A stretch of 64,000 nucleotides of DNA from Microbacterium kyungheense (GCF_006783905.1 NZ_VFPE01000009.1:1-64000); one strand, 5' to 3'; shown: positions 9,993-19,589, counted from the first letter of the stretch. A program made the numbers and translations. Notes: generated by a model not told the origin, from the sequence alone.

Positions 9993-10873
9993 TGGATGAC
10001 CTCCTTGAAGATCTGGGCGAGGGAGGGATGCTGCGGCGCGAAGCTGGCGACATCCCCCTGGGCGACGGCTCGGCGCAGCACGCGCTGCGCGGTCTCGTCG
10101 CTGTCGGCGTCGAACACGGCGTACCCGCCGTCGAAGTCGAGCACCTCGACCCCCGGCTCGGAACGCAGCCAGCCGGCGTCGCCCGCCGAGACGAGCTCGA
10201 ACCGGCGGGTGGAGTGCTGGGCGCGCAGCGCGTCACGGGCCCCCGCGGCCCGGATCGTCCCGCCGGCGATGATGACGAGGTCGTCGCACAGGCGCTCGAC
10301 GACGTCGAGCTGGTGCGACGAGAACAGCACGGCCGCGCCGGCCTGGGCGCGCTCCTGCAGCACGCCGGCGACGACGTCGACCGCGAGGGGGTCCAGGCCC
10401 GAGAAGGGCTCATCGAGGATCAGCACCTCGGGGTCGTGCACGAGGGCGGCGGCGATCTGCGCACGCTGCTGATTGCCCAGCGACAGCGTCTCGACGTTGT
10501 CGTCCAGCCGCTCGCCGAGACCGAGCTGCTCCAGCAGCGCGCGGGCGCGGGCCGTGGCATCCGCCTTCGAGAAGCCGTGCAGCCGTGCGAGGTACACGAT
10601 GTGCTCGAGCACCTTCATCTTCGGGTACAGCCCGCGCTCCTCGGGCATGTAGCCGAAACGGCGGCGATCGGATGCCGTCACGTCGGCGCCCTCCAGCGTC
10701 ACGGTCCCGGCATCCTTCGCCAGCACACCCAGCACGATGCGCATGGTCGTGGTCTTGCCGGCGCCGTTCCCGCCGACGAAGCCCGTGAGCCGCCCCGGCC
10801 GGACGTCGAACGACACGCCGTCGAGCACGCGGCGACCGCCGTAGCTCTTGGTGACACCGCTCAGCTGCAGCAT
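9989..10873 (-). CDS. ABC exporter ATP-binding protein (copy B)
   Basis: Protein identical to 21392-22276; see that entry. Confidence 0.88.
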   Translation of the reverse strand: MLQLSGVTKSYGGRRVLDGVSFDVRPGRLTGFVGGNGAGKTTTMRIVLGVLAKDAGTVTLEGADVTASDRRRFGYMPEERGLYPKMKVLEHIVYLARLHGFSKADATARARALLEQLGLGERLDDNVETLSLGNQQRAQIAAALVHDPEVLILDEPFSGLDPLAVDVVAGVLQERAQAGAAVLFSSHQLDVVERLCDDLVIIAGGTIRAAGARDALRAQHSTRRFELVSAGDAGWLRSEPGVEVLDFDGGYAVFDADSDETAQRVLRRAVAQGDVASFAPQHPSLAQIFKEVIQ

Positions 10874-11023
10874 CTGATCCCCTTTCGTTGCCTCCTCAAC
10901 CGAGGCTAGGCAAGCGCGAGGTCCACGTCCTCCCCCCTGCGGGGGATCCTGCACCGTCCGCCGTGCGGGGGATTGCATACGACGGAATAGATCCAAGGTT
11001 CATGTGCTTGCATGGATGTGGAA

Positions 11024-11057
11024 CGTCCACGGTGGATCCGCCGCGGACGCCTTTTTT
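11024..11057 (+). terminator. Attenuator-like hairpin in the FMN reductase leader (copy B)
   Basis: Duplicate of 21208-21241: a nine-base-pair stem with one mismatch followed by a six-T run, about 20 bases before the start codon. Confidence 0.5.
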
Positions 11058-11077
11058 GTTGTGAAGGAGCAGGACAC

Positions 11078-11647
11078 ATGACCGACCGGAAAATCGGCTA
11101 CATCGTCGGCAGCATCTCGTCGACCTCGATCAACCGCCGCCTCGCCAAGGCGCTGGAGCGTCTCGCCCCCGAAGGCACCGCGCTCGTGGAGATCCCCATC
11201 GAGGACCTGCCCTTCTACTCGCCCGACCACGACGCCGACTACCCGCAGGTCGCCCGCGACTTCAAGAAGGCGATCGAGGACGTCGACGGCGTCATCATCG
11301 TGACTCCGGAGTACAGCCGCTCCATCCCCGGCGTCCTCAAGAACGCGCTCGACTGGGCCGCCCGTCCGTGGGGCCAGGGGTCGTTCGACGGAAAGCCGAC
11401 GGCCGTCATCGGCACGTCGGGCGGCGGGATCGCGACCGCGGCCGCGCAGCAGCACCTCAAGGCGATCCTCAGCCACTACAACGCCCCGACGCTCGGTCAG
11501 CCCGAGGGTTACGTGCAGACGACGCCCGGCCTGTTCACCGAGACCGGCGAGGTCACCAACGAGCAGACCGCCGAGTTCCTCACGGCCTACCTCGAGGCGT
11601 TCGGCGCCCTCATCGAGCGTTACGCCCCGGTCGCCGTCGCGGCCTGA
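11078..11647 (+). CDS. NADPH-dependent FMN reductase (copy B)
   Basis: Protein identical to 20618-21187; see that entry. Confidence 0.88.
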   Translation: MTDRKIGYIVGSISSTSINRRLAKALERLAPEGTALVEIPIEDLPFYSPDHDADYPQVARDFKKAIEDVDGVIIVTPEYSRSIPGVLKNALDWAARPWGQGSFDGKPTAVIGTSGGGIATAAAQQHLKAILSHYNAPTLGQPEGYVQTTPGLFTETGEVTNEQTAEFLTAYLEAFGALIERYAPVAVAA

Positions 11648-11754
11648 CCCCCTCGTGGCCGGCTGCGCGCCGGCCTCGTTCCAGCCGATGGATGCCTCGG
11701 CCCTGGAGTCCCCGCGGACTCGGGCCGAGGCATCCGTCGTTTCATCCCCTCCGC

Positions 11755-11824
11755 ATCATGTGCTCTCGCCGAACGCACATGATCCAGGCGCGCACAACGT
11801 GGGTTCTCGGCGAGAGCACATGAT
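11755..11824. repeat. 18-base inverted repeat (copy B)
   Basis: Duplicate of the element at 20441-20510. Confidence 0.7.
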
Positions 11825-11851
11825 CCGTACGGGGGTGCGGCGCGACCGGGG

Positions 11852-12679
11852 TCAGGCCAGGCCGTGGCGGTGCGCGTAGACCACGGCGGCGACGCGGTCG
11901 CGGGCGCCGAGCTTCTGGAGCACGTTCGAGACATGCGTCTTGACGGTCGCCTCGCCGATGTACAGGCGCTGGGCGATCTCGGCGTTGCTCATCGCCTGCG
12001 ACACCAGGCGCAGCACCTCGGCCTCGCGGTCGGTGAGCTCGAGCGCAGCGCGCGCTTCGACGGGCTCAGCGACCGGCCGTGGCGCCGGAGCCCCCGGCCC
12101 CTGAGCCTGTCCATGCGATACGTGCGCCGAAGCCCCCGGCCCCTGCCCCGGAGCCCCCGGCGCCTGCGCCGGTGCCCCCGGCACCTGCCCCGAAGCCCCT
12201 GGCCCCTGCGCCGGAGCTCGCGGTCCCTCAGCCTGCCGATGGGCGGGCACTGCGGCGAAGCGCGCGATCACGCGGCGTGTCACCTCGGGCGCGAGCAGCG
12301 CGTCGCCGGCGGCGGCGACGCGCACGGCCGAGATGAGCTCCTCGGGTCCGGCGTTCTTGAGCAGGAACCCGCTGGCCCCCGCGGCGAGAGCGTCGAAGAG
12401 GTAGTCGTCGCGATCGAACGTCGTGACGACGACGACCGCCGCGTCGACACCGGCATCTGCGACGATCCGCCGCGTGGCCTCGAGGCCGTCCATGTCGGGC
12501 ATCTGCACGTCCATGCAGATCACATCGGGGCGGAGAGTGGATGCCGCCACCACCGCCTCGACCCCGTTCGAGGCCTCGCCGACCACGGCGACATCACCCG
12601 CGGATTCGAGGATCATCCGGAAGCCCGCGCGCATCACGGCGTGATCGTCCACCAGCAGGACGCGGATCGGCGCGCTCAC
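11852..12679 (-). CDS. NarL/LuxR-type response regulator (copy B)
   Basis: Protein identical to 19586-20413, including the repeat-rich linker; see that entry. Confidence 0.88.
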   Translation of the reverse strand: MSAPIRVLLVDDHAVMRAGFRMILESAGDVAVVGEASNGVEAVVAASTLRPDVICMDVQMPDMDGLEATRRIVADAGVDAAVVVVTTFDRDDYLFDALAAGASGFLLKNAGPEELISAVRVAAAGDALLAPEVTRRVIARFAAVPAHRQAEGPRAPAQGPGASGQVPGAPAQAPGAPGQGPGASAHVSHGQAQGPGAPAPRPVAEPVEARAALELTDREAEVLRLVSQAMSNAEIAQRLYIGEATVKTHVSNVLQKLGARDRVAAVVYAHRHGLA

Positions 12680-13953
12680 GCGACAGCCCCGACGTGCGTG
12701 TCGAGGGGCACGCGCAGCCGCACGAGGAACCCGCCGCGCGACCGCTGCCCGGTCTCGAGCTCGCCCCCCGATGCCGCGGCGCGTTCGCGCATGCCGACCA
12801 GGCCCAGTCCGGGCCGCATGGGCGCGGTCACCGCCCGGCCGGTGTTGACCACTTCGAGCTCGACCGCGTCGTCGCTGTAGCGCAGGCGCACATCGGCGGC
12901 GGCATCCGGTCCGCCGTGACGGCGGGCGTTCGTGAGCGCCTCCTGGGCGATGCGGTACACGTTCACCTGCACGAGGTCGGGGAGCGGCACCGGGTCGCCG
13001 ACGACCGTCAGCGTCGTGCGAAGTCCGTTGCCGTTGGCGTGCGCGACGAGGTCGGGCAGGGCGGAAAGGTGCAGCGTGGACGCGCCGTCCGGGTCGCCGG
13101 CGGGCGTGCGCAGCGTCTCGAGCAGCTGCCGCAGCTCACCCAGCGCCGAGCGCGCGGACACCTCGACGCCGAGGAGCGCCGAGCGGGCGGCATCCGGATC
13201 CTGCTCGAGCACCGCGCGGGCAGCGCCCGCCTGCACGCCCATCGCCGAGACGTGGTGGGCGACGACGTCGTGCAACTCGCGCGCGATGCGCACGCGGTCG
13301 AGGGCCACCGCCTGCGCCGCGGTCACCTCGCGCTCGCGTTCGAGTTCGTGCGTGCGCTGCTCGAGGGCGCCGCGTTCCATCGCCGCGGCGTACGCGCGAT
13401 CGCCCATGTAGTACGCGCCGCCGAAGAACGCCGCGTTGATCAGCAGCTGGATGAGCAGCATCGCCGCGAACGGGGAGAACAGCCCTGCCTTCGACAGGGC
13501 GTCGTCGGAAGGATCGATCGCCGCCTCGAACATCGTGACGATCAGCCAGATGAACATGCCCACGATGACCGCCGCGCGCACCCACATCGCGCGGCGTCGG
13601 TCGTCGACCCACGCGCCGACCGTGTACATCGCGATGAACATCGAGACGTTCGCGACGTACAGGTCGGGGATGCGGAAGGTCACTCCCACGAAGAAGACGA
13701 CCGCGACGGCCACCACGACGATCTCGGGGTACCGGCGCCGGACGGCCAGGGGCGCGGTGAGGCCCGCCGAGTACAGCAGCGCCCACTGCGTGCCGTGTGC
13801 GGCGTCGTCGCCGTAAACGCCGGCGACCGATCCGAGGGCGGTGCTGAGCACCGCCGTGACGAACAGCGCGGCGGCGAGCCAGAGGTCTCCCCGAAGCTCG
13901 CGCGGGGTGGGCGGCGTGCGCCCGGGCGGGGTCGCGGGTGGCGGGACGGACAT
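12676..13953 (-). CDS. Sensor histidine kinase (copy B)
   Basis: Protein identical to 18312-19589; see that entry. Confidence 0.88.
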   Translation of the reverse strand: MSVPPPATPPGRTPPTPRELRGDLWLAAALFVTAVLSTALGSVAGVYGDDAAHGTQWALLYSAGLTAPLAVRRRYPEIVVVAVAVVFFVGVTFRIPDLYVANVSMFIAMYTVGAWVDDRRRAMWVRAAVIVGMFIWLIVTMFEAAIDPSDDALSKAGLFSPFAAMLLIQLLINAAFFGGAYYMGDRAYAAAMERGALEQRTHELEREREVTAAQAVALDRVRIARELHDVVAHHVSAMGVQAGAARAVLEQDPDAARSALLGVEVSARSALGELRQLLETLRTPAGDPDGASTLHLSALPDLVAHANGNGLRTTLTVVGDPVPLPDLVQVNVYRIAQEALTNARRHGGPDAAADVRLRYSDDAVELEVVNTGRAVTAPMRPGLGLVGMRERAAASGGELETGQRSRGGFLVRLRVPLDTHVGAVA

Positions 13954-14157
13954 GACTCCACGGTACGGATCCCGCGAGGCCGCGGCATCCGCCTCACGGG
14001 GGAGACGGGCGACGCTACTTGCTATTGACAAGCAAGCTTGTTTTTTGCAACCATGGTTCGACAAGCTCACCAACCATGGTTCGACAAGCTCACCAACCGG
14101 GCGACAAGCTCACCAACCCGCCGGGGGACCCCGGCATCGCACACAAGGAGCACGGCA

Positions 14158-14596
14158 ATGACGCACATCTTCGTCAACATCCCGACGAGCGACCTCGAGC
14201 GCTCCAAGGCCTTCTACACGGCCCTCGGCGCCAGCCTCAATCCGACGTTCACCGACGACAACGCCGCGTGCATCGTGTGGGACGACAATGTGTACTTCAT
14301 GGCGGTGACGAACGAGTACTTCGCGACGTTCACCGACAAGAAGACCGTCGATCCGCGCACTCACGCGCAGGTGCTCATCGCGCTCAGCCGAGAATCGCGC
14401 GCCGCCGTCGACGAGATCATCGCCGCGGGCGTGGCCGCCGGCGGCAGCGAGCCCACCGAGCCCAAGGGACTACGGCTTCATGTACAGCCGCGACCTCGAC
14501 GACCCCGACGGCAACGGCGTCGAGTTCTTCTTCATGGAGCCGGCGGCCGTCGACCAGGGTCCCGACGCCTACCTGGCGGAGCAGGCGAAGGCGTAA
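14158..14596 (+). pseudogene. VOC family protein, one frameshift (copy B)
   Basis: Copy of 17670-18107 with an extra G in the run near 14466. This is the first error met on leaving the clean middle of copy B towards the fold-back centre. Confidence 0.85.
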
Positions 14597-15314
14597 GTGG
14601 CGTCCCGCAGCTACGGGCAGTACTGCGGGGTCACGACCGCCGTCGAGCTGATCGGGGAGCGGTGGGGCGCTGCTCATCGTCCGCGATCTGCTCGTCGGCC
14701 CTCGCCGTTACACGACCTCAAGCAGGGACTGCCCAAGATCCCACCAACAACATCCTCTCGACGCGGCTGAAAGAGCTGCAAGAGAGCGGTGTCGTGCGCC
14801 GCGTGCCGCTGCTGCACTGCGGCCTCGTGTACGAGCTGACCCCGTACGGGCGCGAGCTTGAGCCGATCGTGCTGGCGCTCGGCCGGTGGGGGTTCGCGCA
14901 GATGGGAGACCCGCAGCCCGACGACGTGGTCACGGTCGACTCGCTGACGATCGCGCTGCGCACGGCTTTCCGGGTGGATGCCGCCACCAGCCGTCCCTCC
15001 GGCCGACTACGAGCTGCACGTCGGCGACATCGTGCTGCGTGTGCAGGTGTCGGCTGAGGGCCTGCGCGTCGCCCAGGTGCAGCCCGCAGGGCGGCCGGTG
15101 GACCCGCGGCTCGGAACCCAGGCCTACGACCGCCGGCGACCCCGACGTGGTGTTCGCCGCGGGTCCCGGCATCCGTCGCGTCATCTCGGGCGAGCTCACC
15201 CCTGCCGAGGCGATCGACCAGGATGTGCTGACGGTCGTCGCGGGTGACGCGACGCTTCTGGAGCGGTTCGCTCAGACGTTCCGCATCGAACCGGGGGTCG
15301 TGCTCGTCGCATAG
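14597..15314 (+). pseudogene. HxlR-type regulator, frameshifted (copy B)
   Basis: Copy of 16956-17669. Extra bases lie near 14665, 14992 and 15125 and lost bases near 14714 and 14741, so the protein is broken into pieces. Confidence 0.85.
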
Positions 15315-15338
15315 CCCCCATGTGGAAGGGAGGCGGCC

Positions 15339-15966
15339 ATGACGGGCCGCATCTACATCGATCCTGTTCACCACGCTCGACGGCGTCGCACAGGCGCCCG
15401 GCGGCCCCGAGGAGGACCCATCGGACGGGTTCCCGTTCGGCGGCTGGCAGGCGCCCTTCCCCGACGAAGAGATCGGCGAGGCGATCGGGCAGGGGATCGA
15501 CGAGCTCGACGCGCTGCTGCTGGGCCGGCGCACCTACGACAATCTTCGCGGGGTACTAGGCCGCACCACACCGACGGCCCCCGAGGGCGGCATCGGGCGC
15601 AAGTTCGACGCCGTTCCCAAGTACGTCGCGTCGCGCGGGACGCCGGCGCTGGAGTGGCAGGGGTCGTCGCAGCTCGGACCGGATCTCGCCGCCGAGGTGC
15701 GCGCGCTGCGCGAGCGTCATGCCAGCATCCACGTGATCGGCAGCATCGACTTCGCGCAGACGCTGCTGCGCGAGCAGCTGTTCGACGTGCTCACGCTGTG
15801 GGTGTACCCGGTCGTGCTCGGCCAGGGCAAGAAGGTCTTCCCCGACGGCGCTGCGCCGGCGAACGTGACGCTGCTCGAGCCCGCGACGTCGGGTCCGCTC
15901 GGTGTCGTGCAGCTGCGCTACGGCCCCGCGGCCGGTCCGGTGCAGACCGGCACGATGGGCAGCTGA
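15339..15966 (+). pseudogene. RibD C-terminal-type reductase, frameshifted (copy B)
   Basis: Copy of 16308-16931 with extra bases near 15363, 15541, 15560 and 15582. Everything after about codon 82 is back in one frame. Confidence 0.85.
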
Positions 15967-16307
15967 GCGGGAACGGATGCCGGTGGCCGGCGTGCTCGCG
16001 TCCTCGTTTGAGGTGGGTGGATGCCGGTAGCCGGCGTGCTCGCGTCCTCGTGTGAGGAGGGGAGCCGAGATGAGGAGCTGGAGGCCGCGTGGGGTCCGCA
16101 TCTGGGCAACAGTCCTCAATTGAGGACCTACCATCGCCATGAAGCTTCCTCAATTGAGGACTGTTGCCCAGATGCGGACCCCACGCGGCCTCCAGCTCCT
16201 CATCTCGGCTCCCCTCCTCACACGAGGACGCGAGCACGCCGGCTACCGGCATCCACCCACCTCAAACGAGGACGCGAGCACGGCCGGCCACCGGCATCCG
16301 TTCCCGC
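15967..16307. other. Gene-free fold-back centre holding short palindromes
   Basis: Apart from the junction, this stretch contains mirrored copies of a degenerate unit: GGATGCCGGT-type sequence, then CGTCCTCG, then a CCTCAnnnGAGG palindrome (variants with CCTCAATTGAGG and CCTCAAACGAGG, and CCTCACACGAGG). No gene is apparent. The same repeat family recurs at 53.5-54.8 kb. Confidence 0.75.
16127..16146. other. 20-base asymmetric centre of the B/C palindrome
   Basis: The only bases between the two 12.7-kb arms. The arms meet here at the self-complementary motif TCCTCAATTGAGGA, present once on each side. The spacer has no resemblance to the common SMRTbell hairpin adapter that I can recognise. 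It may be a remnant of the true flanking sequence. Confidence 0.85.
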
Positions 16308-16931
16308 TCAGCTGCCCATCGTGCCGGTCTGCACCGGACCGGCCGCGGGGCCGTAGCGCAGCTGCACGACACCGAGCGGACCCGACGTCGCGGGCTCGAG
16401 CAGCGTCACGTTCGCCGGCGCAGCGCCGTCGGGGAAGACCTTCTTGCCCTGGCCGAGCACGACCGGGTACACCCACAGCGTGAGCACGTCGAACAGCTGC
16501 TCGCGCAGCAGCGTCTGCGCGAAGTCGATGCTGCCGATCACGTGGATGCTGGCATGACGCTCGCGCAGCGCGCGCACCTCGGCGGCGAGATCCGGTCCGA
16601 GCTGCGACGACCCCTGCCACTCCAGCGCCGGCGTCCCGCGCGACGCGACGTACTTGGGAACGGCGTCGAACTTGCGCCCGATGCCGCCCTCGGGGCCGTC
16701 GGTGTGGTGCGGCCAGTACCCCGCGAAGATGTCGTAGGTGCGCCGGCCCAGCAGCAGCGCGTCGAGCTCGTCGATCCCCTGCCCGATCGCCTCGCCGATC
16801 TCTTCGTCGGGGAAGGGCGCCTGCCAGCCGCCGAACGGGAACCCGTCCGATGGGTCCTCCTCGGGGCCGCCGGGCGCCTGTGCGACGCCGTCGAGCGTGG
16901 TGAACAGATCGATGTAGATGCGGCCCGTCAT
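16308..16931 (-). CDS. Dihydrofolate reductase-like (RibD C-terminal domain) protein
   Basis: 207 residues. Family: the single-domain RibD_C/DHFR-like proteins of the YyaP/YwjB type, presumed NADPH-dependent reductases with unknown substrates. Visible features are the N-terminal strand MTGRIYIDLF, the LLLGRRTYDIFAGYW segment (residues 80-94), a VIGSIDFAQTLL helix and the VYPVVLGQGKKVFPDG segment, all typical of the fold. It is the third gene behind a VOC protein and an HxlR regulator, a grouping often seen for small inducible redox genes. A true folate role is unlikely. The start has a GGGAGG-like ribosome site just upstream. Confidence 0.85.
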   Translation of the reverse strand: MTGRIYIDLFTTLDGVAQAPGGPEEDPSDGFPFGGWQAPFPDEEIGEAIGQGIDELDALLLGRRTYDIFAGYWPHHTDGPEGGIGRKFDAVPKYVASRGTPALEWQGSSQLGPDLAAEVRALRERHASIHVIGSIDFAQTLLREQLFDVLTLWVYPVVLGQGKKVFPDGAAPANVTLLEPATSGPLGVVQLRYGPAAGPVQTGTMGS

Positions 16932-16955
16932 GGCCGCCTCCCTTCCACATGGGGG

Positions 16956-17669
16956 CTATGCGACGAGCACGACCCCCGGTTCGATGCGGAACGTCTGAGC
17001 GAACCGCTCCAGAAGCGTCGCGTCACCCGCGACGACCGTCAGCACATCCTGGTCGATCGCCTCGGCAGGGGTGAGCTCGCCCGAGATGACGCGACGGATG
17101 CCGGGACCCGCGGCGAACACCACGTCGGGGTCGCCGGCGGTCGAGGCCTGGGTTCCGAGCCGCGGGTCCACCGGCCGCCCTGCGGGCTGCACCTGGGCGA
17201 CGCGCAGGCCCTCAGCCGACACCTGCACACGCAGCACGATGTCGCCGACGTGCAGCTCGTAGTCGGCCGGAGGGACGGCGGTGGCGGCATCCACCCGGAA
17301 AGCCGTGCGCAGCGCGATCGTCAGCGAGTCGACCGTGACCACGTCGTCGGGCTGCGGGTCTCCCATCTGCGCGAACCCCCACCGGCCGAGCGCCAGCACG
17401 ATCGGCTCCAGCTCGCGCCCGTACGGGGTCAGCTCGTACACGAGGCCGCAGTGCAGCAGCGGCACGCGGCGCACGACACCGCTCTCTTGCAGCTCTTTCA
17501 GCCGCGTCGAGAGGATGTTGGTGGGGATCTTGGGCAGTCCCTGCTTGAGGTCGGTGTAACGGCGAGGGCCGACGAGCAGATCGCGGACGATGAGCAGCGC
17601 CCACCGCTCCCCGATCAGCTCGACGGCGGTCGTGACCCCGCAGTACTGCCCGTAGCTGCGGGACGCCAC
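16956..17669 (-). CDS. HxlR family winged-helix regulator with extra C-terminal domain
   Basis: 237 residues, about twice the usual HxlR length. Residues 1-100 form the winged helix: the early Cys in YGQYCGVTTAVELIGERW, then LLVGPRRYTDLKQGLPKIPTN, then the LTPYGREL end. Residues 115-237 look like a sterol-carrier/SCP2-type ligand pocket (inferred from the DPDVVFAAGPG segment and the late acidic helix). It probably senses a small hydrophobic or electrophilic ligand and controls its own operon. The GTG start follows the stop codon of the upstream VOC gene with no gap, so the two are translationally coupled. An operator candidate lies at 18229-18247. Confidence 0.85.
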   Translation of the reverse strand: MASRSYGQYCGVTTAVELIGERWALLIVRDLLVGPRRYTDLKQGLPKIPTNILSTRLKELQESGVVRRVPLLHCGLVYELTPYGRELEPIVLALGRWGFAQMGDPQPDDVVTVDSLTIALRTAFRVDAATAVPPADYELHVGDIVLRVQVSAEGLRVAQVQPAGRPVDPRLGTQASTAGDPDVVFAAGPGIRRVISGELTPAEAIDQDVLTVVAGDATLLERFAQTFRIEPGVVLVA

Positions 17670-18107
17670 TTACGCCTTCGCCTGCTCCGCCAGGTAGGCG
17701 TCGGGACCCTGGTCGACGGCCGCCGGCTCCATGAAGAAGAACTCGACGCCGTTGCCGTCGGGGTCGTCGAGGTCGCGGCTGTACATGAAGCCGTAGTCCT
17801 TGGGCTCGGTGGGCTCGCTGCCGCCGGCGGCCACGCCCGCGGCGATGATCTCGTCGACGGCGGCGCGCGATTCTCGGCTGAGCGCGATGAGCACCTGCGC
17901 GTGAGTGCGCGGATCGACGGTCTTCTTGTCGGTGAACGTCGCGAAGTACTCGTTCGTCACCGCCATGAAGTACACATTGTCGTCCCACACGATGCACGCG
18001 GCGTTGTCGTCGGTGAACGTCGGATTGAGGCTGGCGCCGAGGGCCGTGTAGAAGGCCTTGGAGCGCTCGAGGTCGCTCGTCGGGATGTTGACGAAGATGT
18101 GCGTCAT
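17670..18107 (-). CDS. VOC (glyoxalase/bleomycin-resistance fold) family protein
   Basis: 145 residues. The opening THIFVNIPTSDLERSKAFY is the standard first strand-helix of VOC proteins, and DPDGNGVEFFFMEP is the C-terminal metal-site strand. The likely metal ligands include the late Glu. The reaction cannot be told from sequence; such proteins include dioxygenases, isomerases and resistance proteins. The chosen ATG has AAGGAG eight bases upstream. An upstream in-frame extension would translate the leader repeats and is rejected. First gene of the VOC-HxlR-reductase operon. Confidence 0.87.
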   Translation of the reverse strand: MTHIFVNIPTSDLERSKAFYTALGASLNPTFTDDNAACIVWDDNVYFMAVTNEYFATFTDKKTVDPRTHAQVLIALSRESRAAVDEIIAAGVAAGGSEPTEPKDYGFMYSRDLDDPDGNGVEFFFMEPAAVDQGPDAYLAEQAKA

Positions 18108-18146
18108 TGCCGTGCTCCTTGTGTGCGATGCCGGGGTCCCCCGGCG

Positions 18147-18206
18147 GGTTGGTGAGCTTGTCGCCCGGTTGGTGAGCTTGTCGAACCATGGTTGGTGAGC
18201 TTGTCG
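18147..18206. repeat. Three near-tandem copies of a 17-base leader repeat
   Basis: The motif GGTTGGTGAGCTTGTCG occurs at 18147, 18167 and 18190, followed by GAACCATGG after the last two spacings. Read on the minus strand it is the GACAAGCTCACCAACC type of dispersed element found between genes in related actinobacteria (general knowledge, not checked here). It lies in the VOC operon leader. Confidence 0.75.
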
Positions 18207-18228
18207 AACCATGGTTGCAAAAAACAAG

Positions 18229-18247
18229 CTTGCTTGTCAATAGCAAG
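18229..18247. promoter_or_regulatory. Candidate HxlR operator, CTTGCT-7-AGCAAG dyad
   Basis: A perfect six-base dyad with a seven-base centre, overlapping TTGACA on the minus strand, 122 bases upstream of the VOC-HxlR-reductase operon. HxlR proteins bind short dyads of this kind near promoters, so autoregulation is inferred. The divergent kinase promoter is close by and might share it. Confidence 0.5.
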
Positions 18248-18311
18248 TAGCGTCGCCCGTCTCCCCCGTGAGGCGGATGCCGCGGCCTCGCGGGATCCGT
18301 ACCGTGGAGTC

Positions 18312-19589
18312 ATGTCCGTCCCGCCACCCGCGACCCCGCCCGGGCGCACGCCGCCCACCCCGCGCGAGCTTCGGGGAGACCTCTGGCTCGCCGCCGCGCT
18401 GTTCGTCACGGCGGTGCTCAGCACCGCCCTCGGATCGGTCGCCGGCGTTTACGGCGACGACGCCGCACACGGCACGCAGTGGGCGCTGCTGTACTCGGCG
18501 GGCCTCACCGCGCCCCTGGCCGTCCGGCGCCGGTACCCCGAGATCGTCGTGGTGGCCGTCGCGGTCGTCTTCTTCGTGGGAGTGACCTTCCGCATCCCCG
18601 ACCTGTACGTCGCGAACGTCTCGATGTTCATCGCGATGTACACGGTCGGCGCGTGGGTCGACGACCGACGCCGCGCGATGTGGGTGCGCGCGGCGGTCAT
18701 CGTGGGCATGTTCATCTGGCTGATCGTCACGATGTTCGAGGCGGCGATCGATCCTTCCGACGACGCCCTGTCGAAGGCAGGGCTGTTCTCCCCGTTCGCG
18801 GCGATGCTGCTCATCCAGCTGCTGATCAACGCGGCGTTCTTCGGCGGCGCGTACTACATGGGCGATCGCGCGTACGCCGCGGCGATGGAACGCGGCGCCC
18901 TCGAGCAGCGCACGCACGAACTCGAACGCGAGCGCGAGGTGACCGCGGCGCAGGCGGTGGCCCTCGACCGCGTGCGCATCGCGCGCGAGTTGCACGACGT
19001 CGTCGCCCACCACGTCTCGGCGATGGGCGTGCAGGCGGGCGCTGCCCGCGCGGTGCTCGAGCAGGATCCGGATGCCGCCCGCTCGGCGCTCCTCGGCGTC
19101 GAGGTGTCCGCGCGCTCGGCGCTGGGTGAGCTGCGGCAGCTGCTCGAGACGCTGCGCACGCCCGCCGGCGACCCGGACGGCGCGTCCACGCTGCACCTTT
19201 CCGCCCTGCCCGACCTCGTCGCGCACGCCAACGGCAACGGACTTCGCACGACGCTGACGGTCGTCGGCGACCCGGTGCCGCTCCCCGACCTCGTGCAGGT
19301 GAACGTGTACCGCATCGCCCAGGAGGCGCTCACGAACGCCCGCCGTCACGGCGGACCGGATGCCGCCGCCGATGTGCGCCTGCGCTACAGCGACGACGCG
19401 GTCGAGCTCGAAGTGGTCAACACCGGCCGGGCGGTGACCGCGCCCATGCGGCCCGGACTGGGCCTGGTCGGCATGCGCGAACGCGCCGCGGCATCGGGGG
19501 GCGAGCTCGAGACCGGGCAGCGGTCGCGCGGCGGGTTCCTCGTGCGGCTGCGCGTGCCCCTCGACACGCACGTCGGGGCTGTCGCGTGA
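18312..19589 (+). CDS. Sensor histidine kinase, NarL/DesK-like (HisKA_3)
   Basis: 425 residues. About six hydrophobic membrane segments lie between residues 25 and 185, with no large extracellular sensor. A coiled helix (residues 190-220) leads to the phospho-acceptor motif ELHDVVAHHVSAMG (His228). The ATP-binding domain shows NVYRIAQEALTNARRH (N box) and GLGLVGMRERAAA (G box). Such intramembrane-sensing kinases usually respond to envelope stress. It overlaps the response regulator by four bases (GTGA), so the pair is an operon. An ABC exporter and FMN reductase lie nearby and may be targets (inference). Confidence 0.93.
   Translation: MSVPPPATPPGRTPPTPRELRGDLWLAAALFVTAVLSTALGSVAGVYGDDAAHGTQWALLYSAGLTAPLAVRRRYPEIVVVAVAVVFFVGVTFRIPDLYVANVSMFIAMYTVGAWVDDRRRAMWVRAAVIVGMFIWLIVTMFEAAIDPSDDALSKAGLFSPFAAMLLIQLLINAAFFGGAYYMGDRAYAAAMERGALEQRTHELEREREVTAAQAVALDRVRIARELHDVVAHHVSAMGVQAGAARAVLEQDPDAARSALLGVEVSARSALGELRQLLETLRTPAGDPDGASTLHLSALPDLVAHANGNGLRTTLTVVGDPVPLPDLVQVNVYRIAQEALTNARRHGGPDAAADVRLRYSDDAVELEVVNTGRAVTAPMRPGLGLVGMRERAAASGGELETGQRSRGGFLVRLRVPLDTHVGAVA

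Larger units (their letters stand above)
3454..16126. repeat. Copy B of the triplicated block (inverted relative to copy C)
   Basis: Reverse complement of 16147 to about 28804. Paired coordinates sum to 32265 through the clean middle and drift to 32273 at the centre and about 32258 at the left edge, because indels sit only at the two ends. Proteins encoded between about 4985 and 14460 are identical to those of copy C. Confidence 0.95.

Noticed and set aside
12079..12336. Pro/Ala-rich 85-codon frame opposite the response regulator
   Set aside because: It is the antisense reading of the linker minisatellite.
16127..16146. SMRTbell adapter sequence left at the fold-back centre
   Set aside because: The 20 bases do not resemble the usual adapter with its TCTCTC and GTTGTT runs. 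A trimmed adapter cannot be excluded.
16164..18155. A 663-codon plus-strand frame over the RibD/HxlR/VOC genes
   Set aside because: Compositional shadow of three minus-strand genes with recognisable domains.
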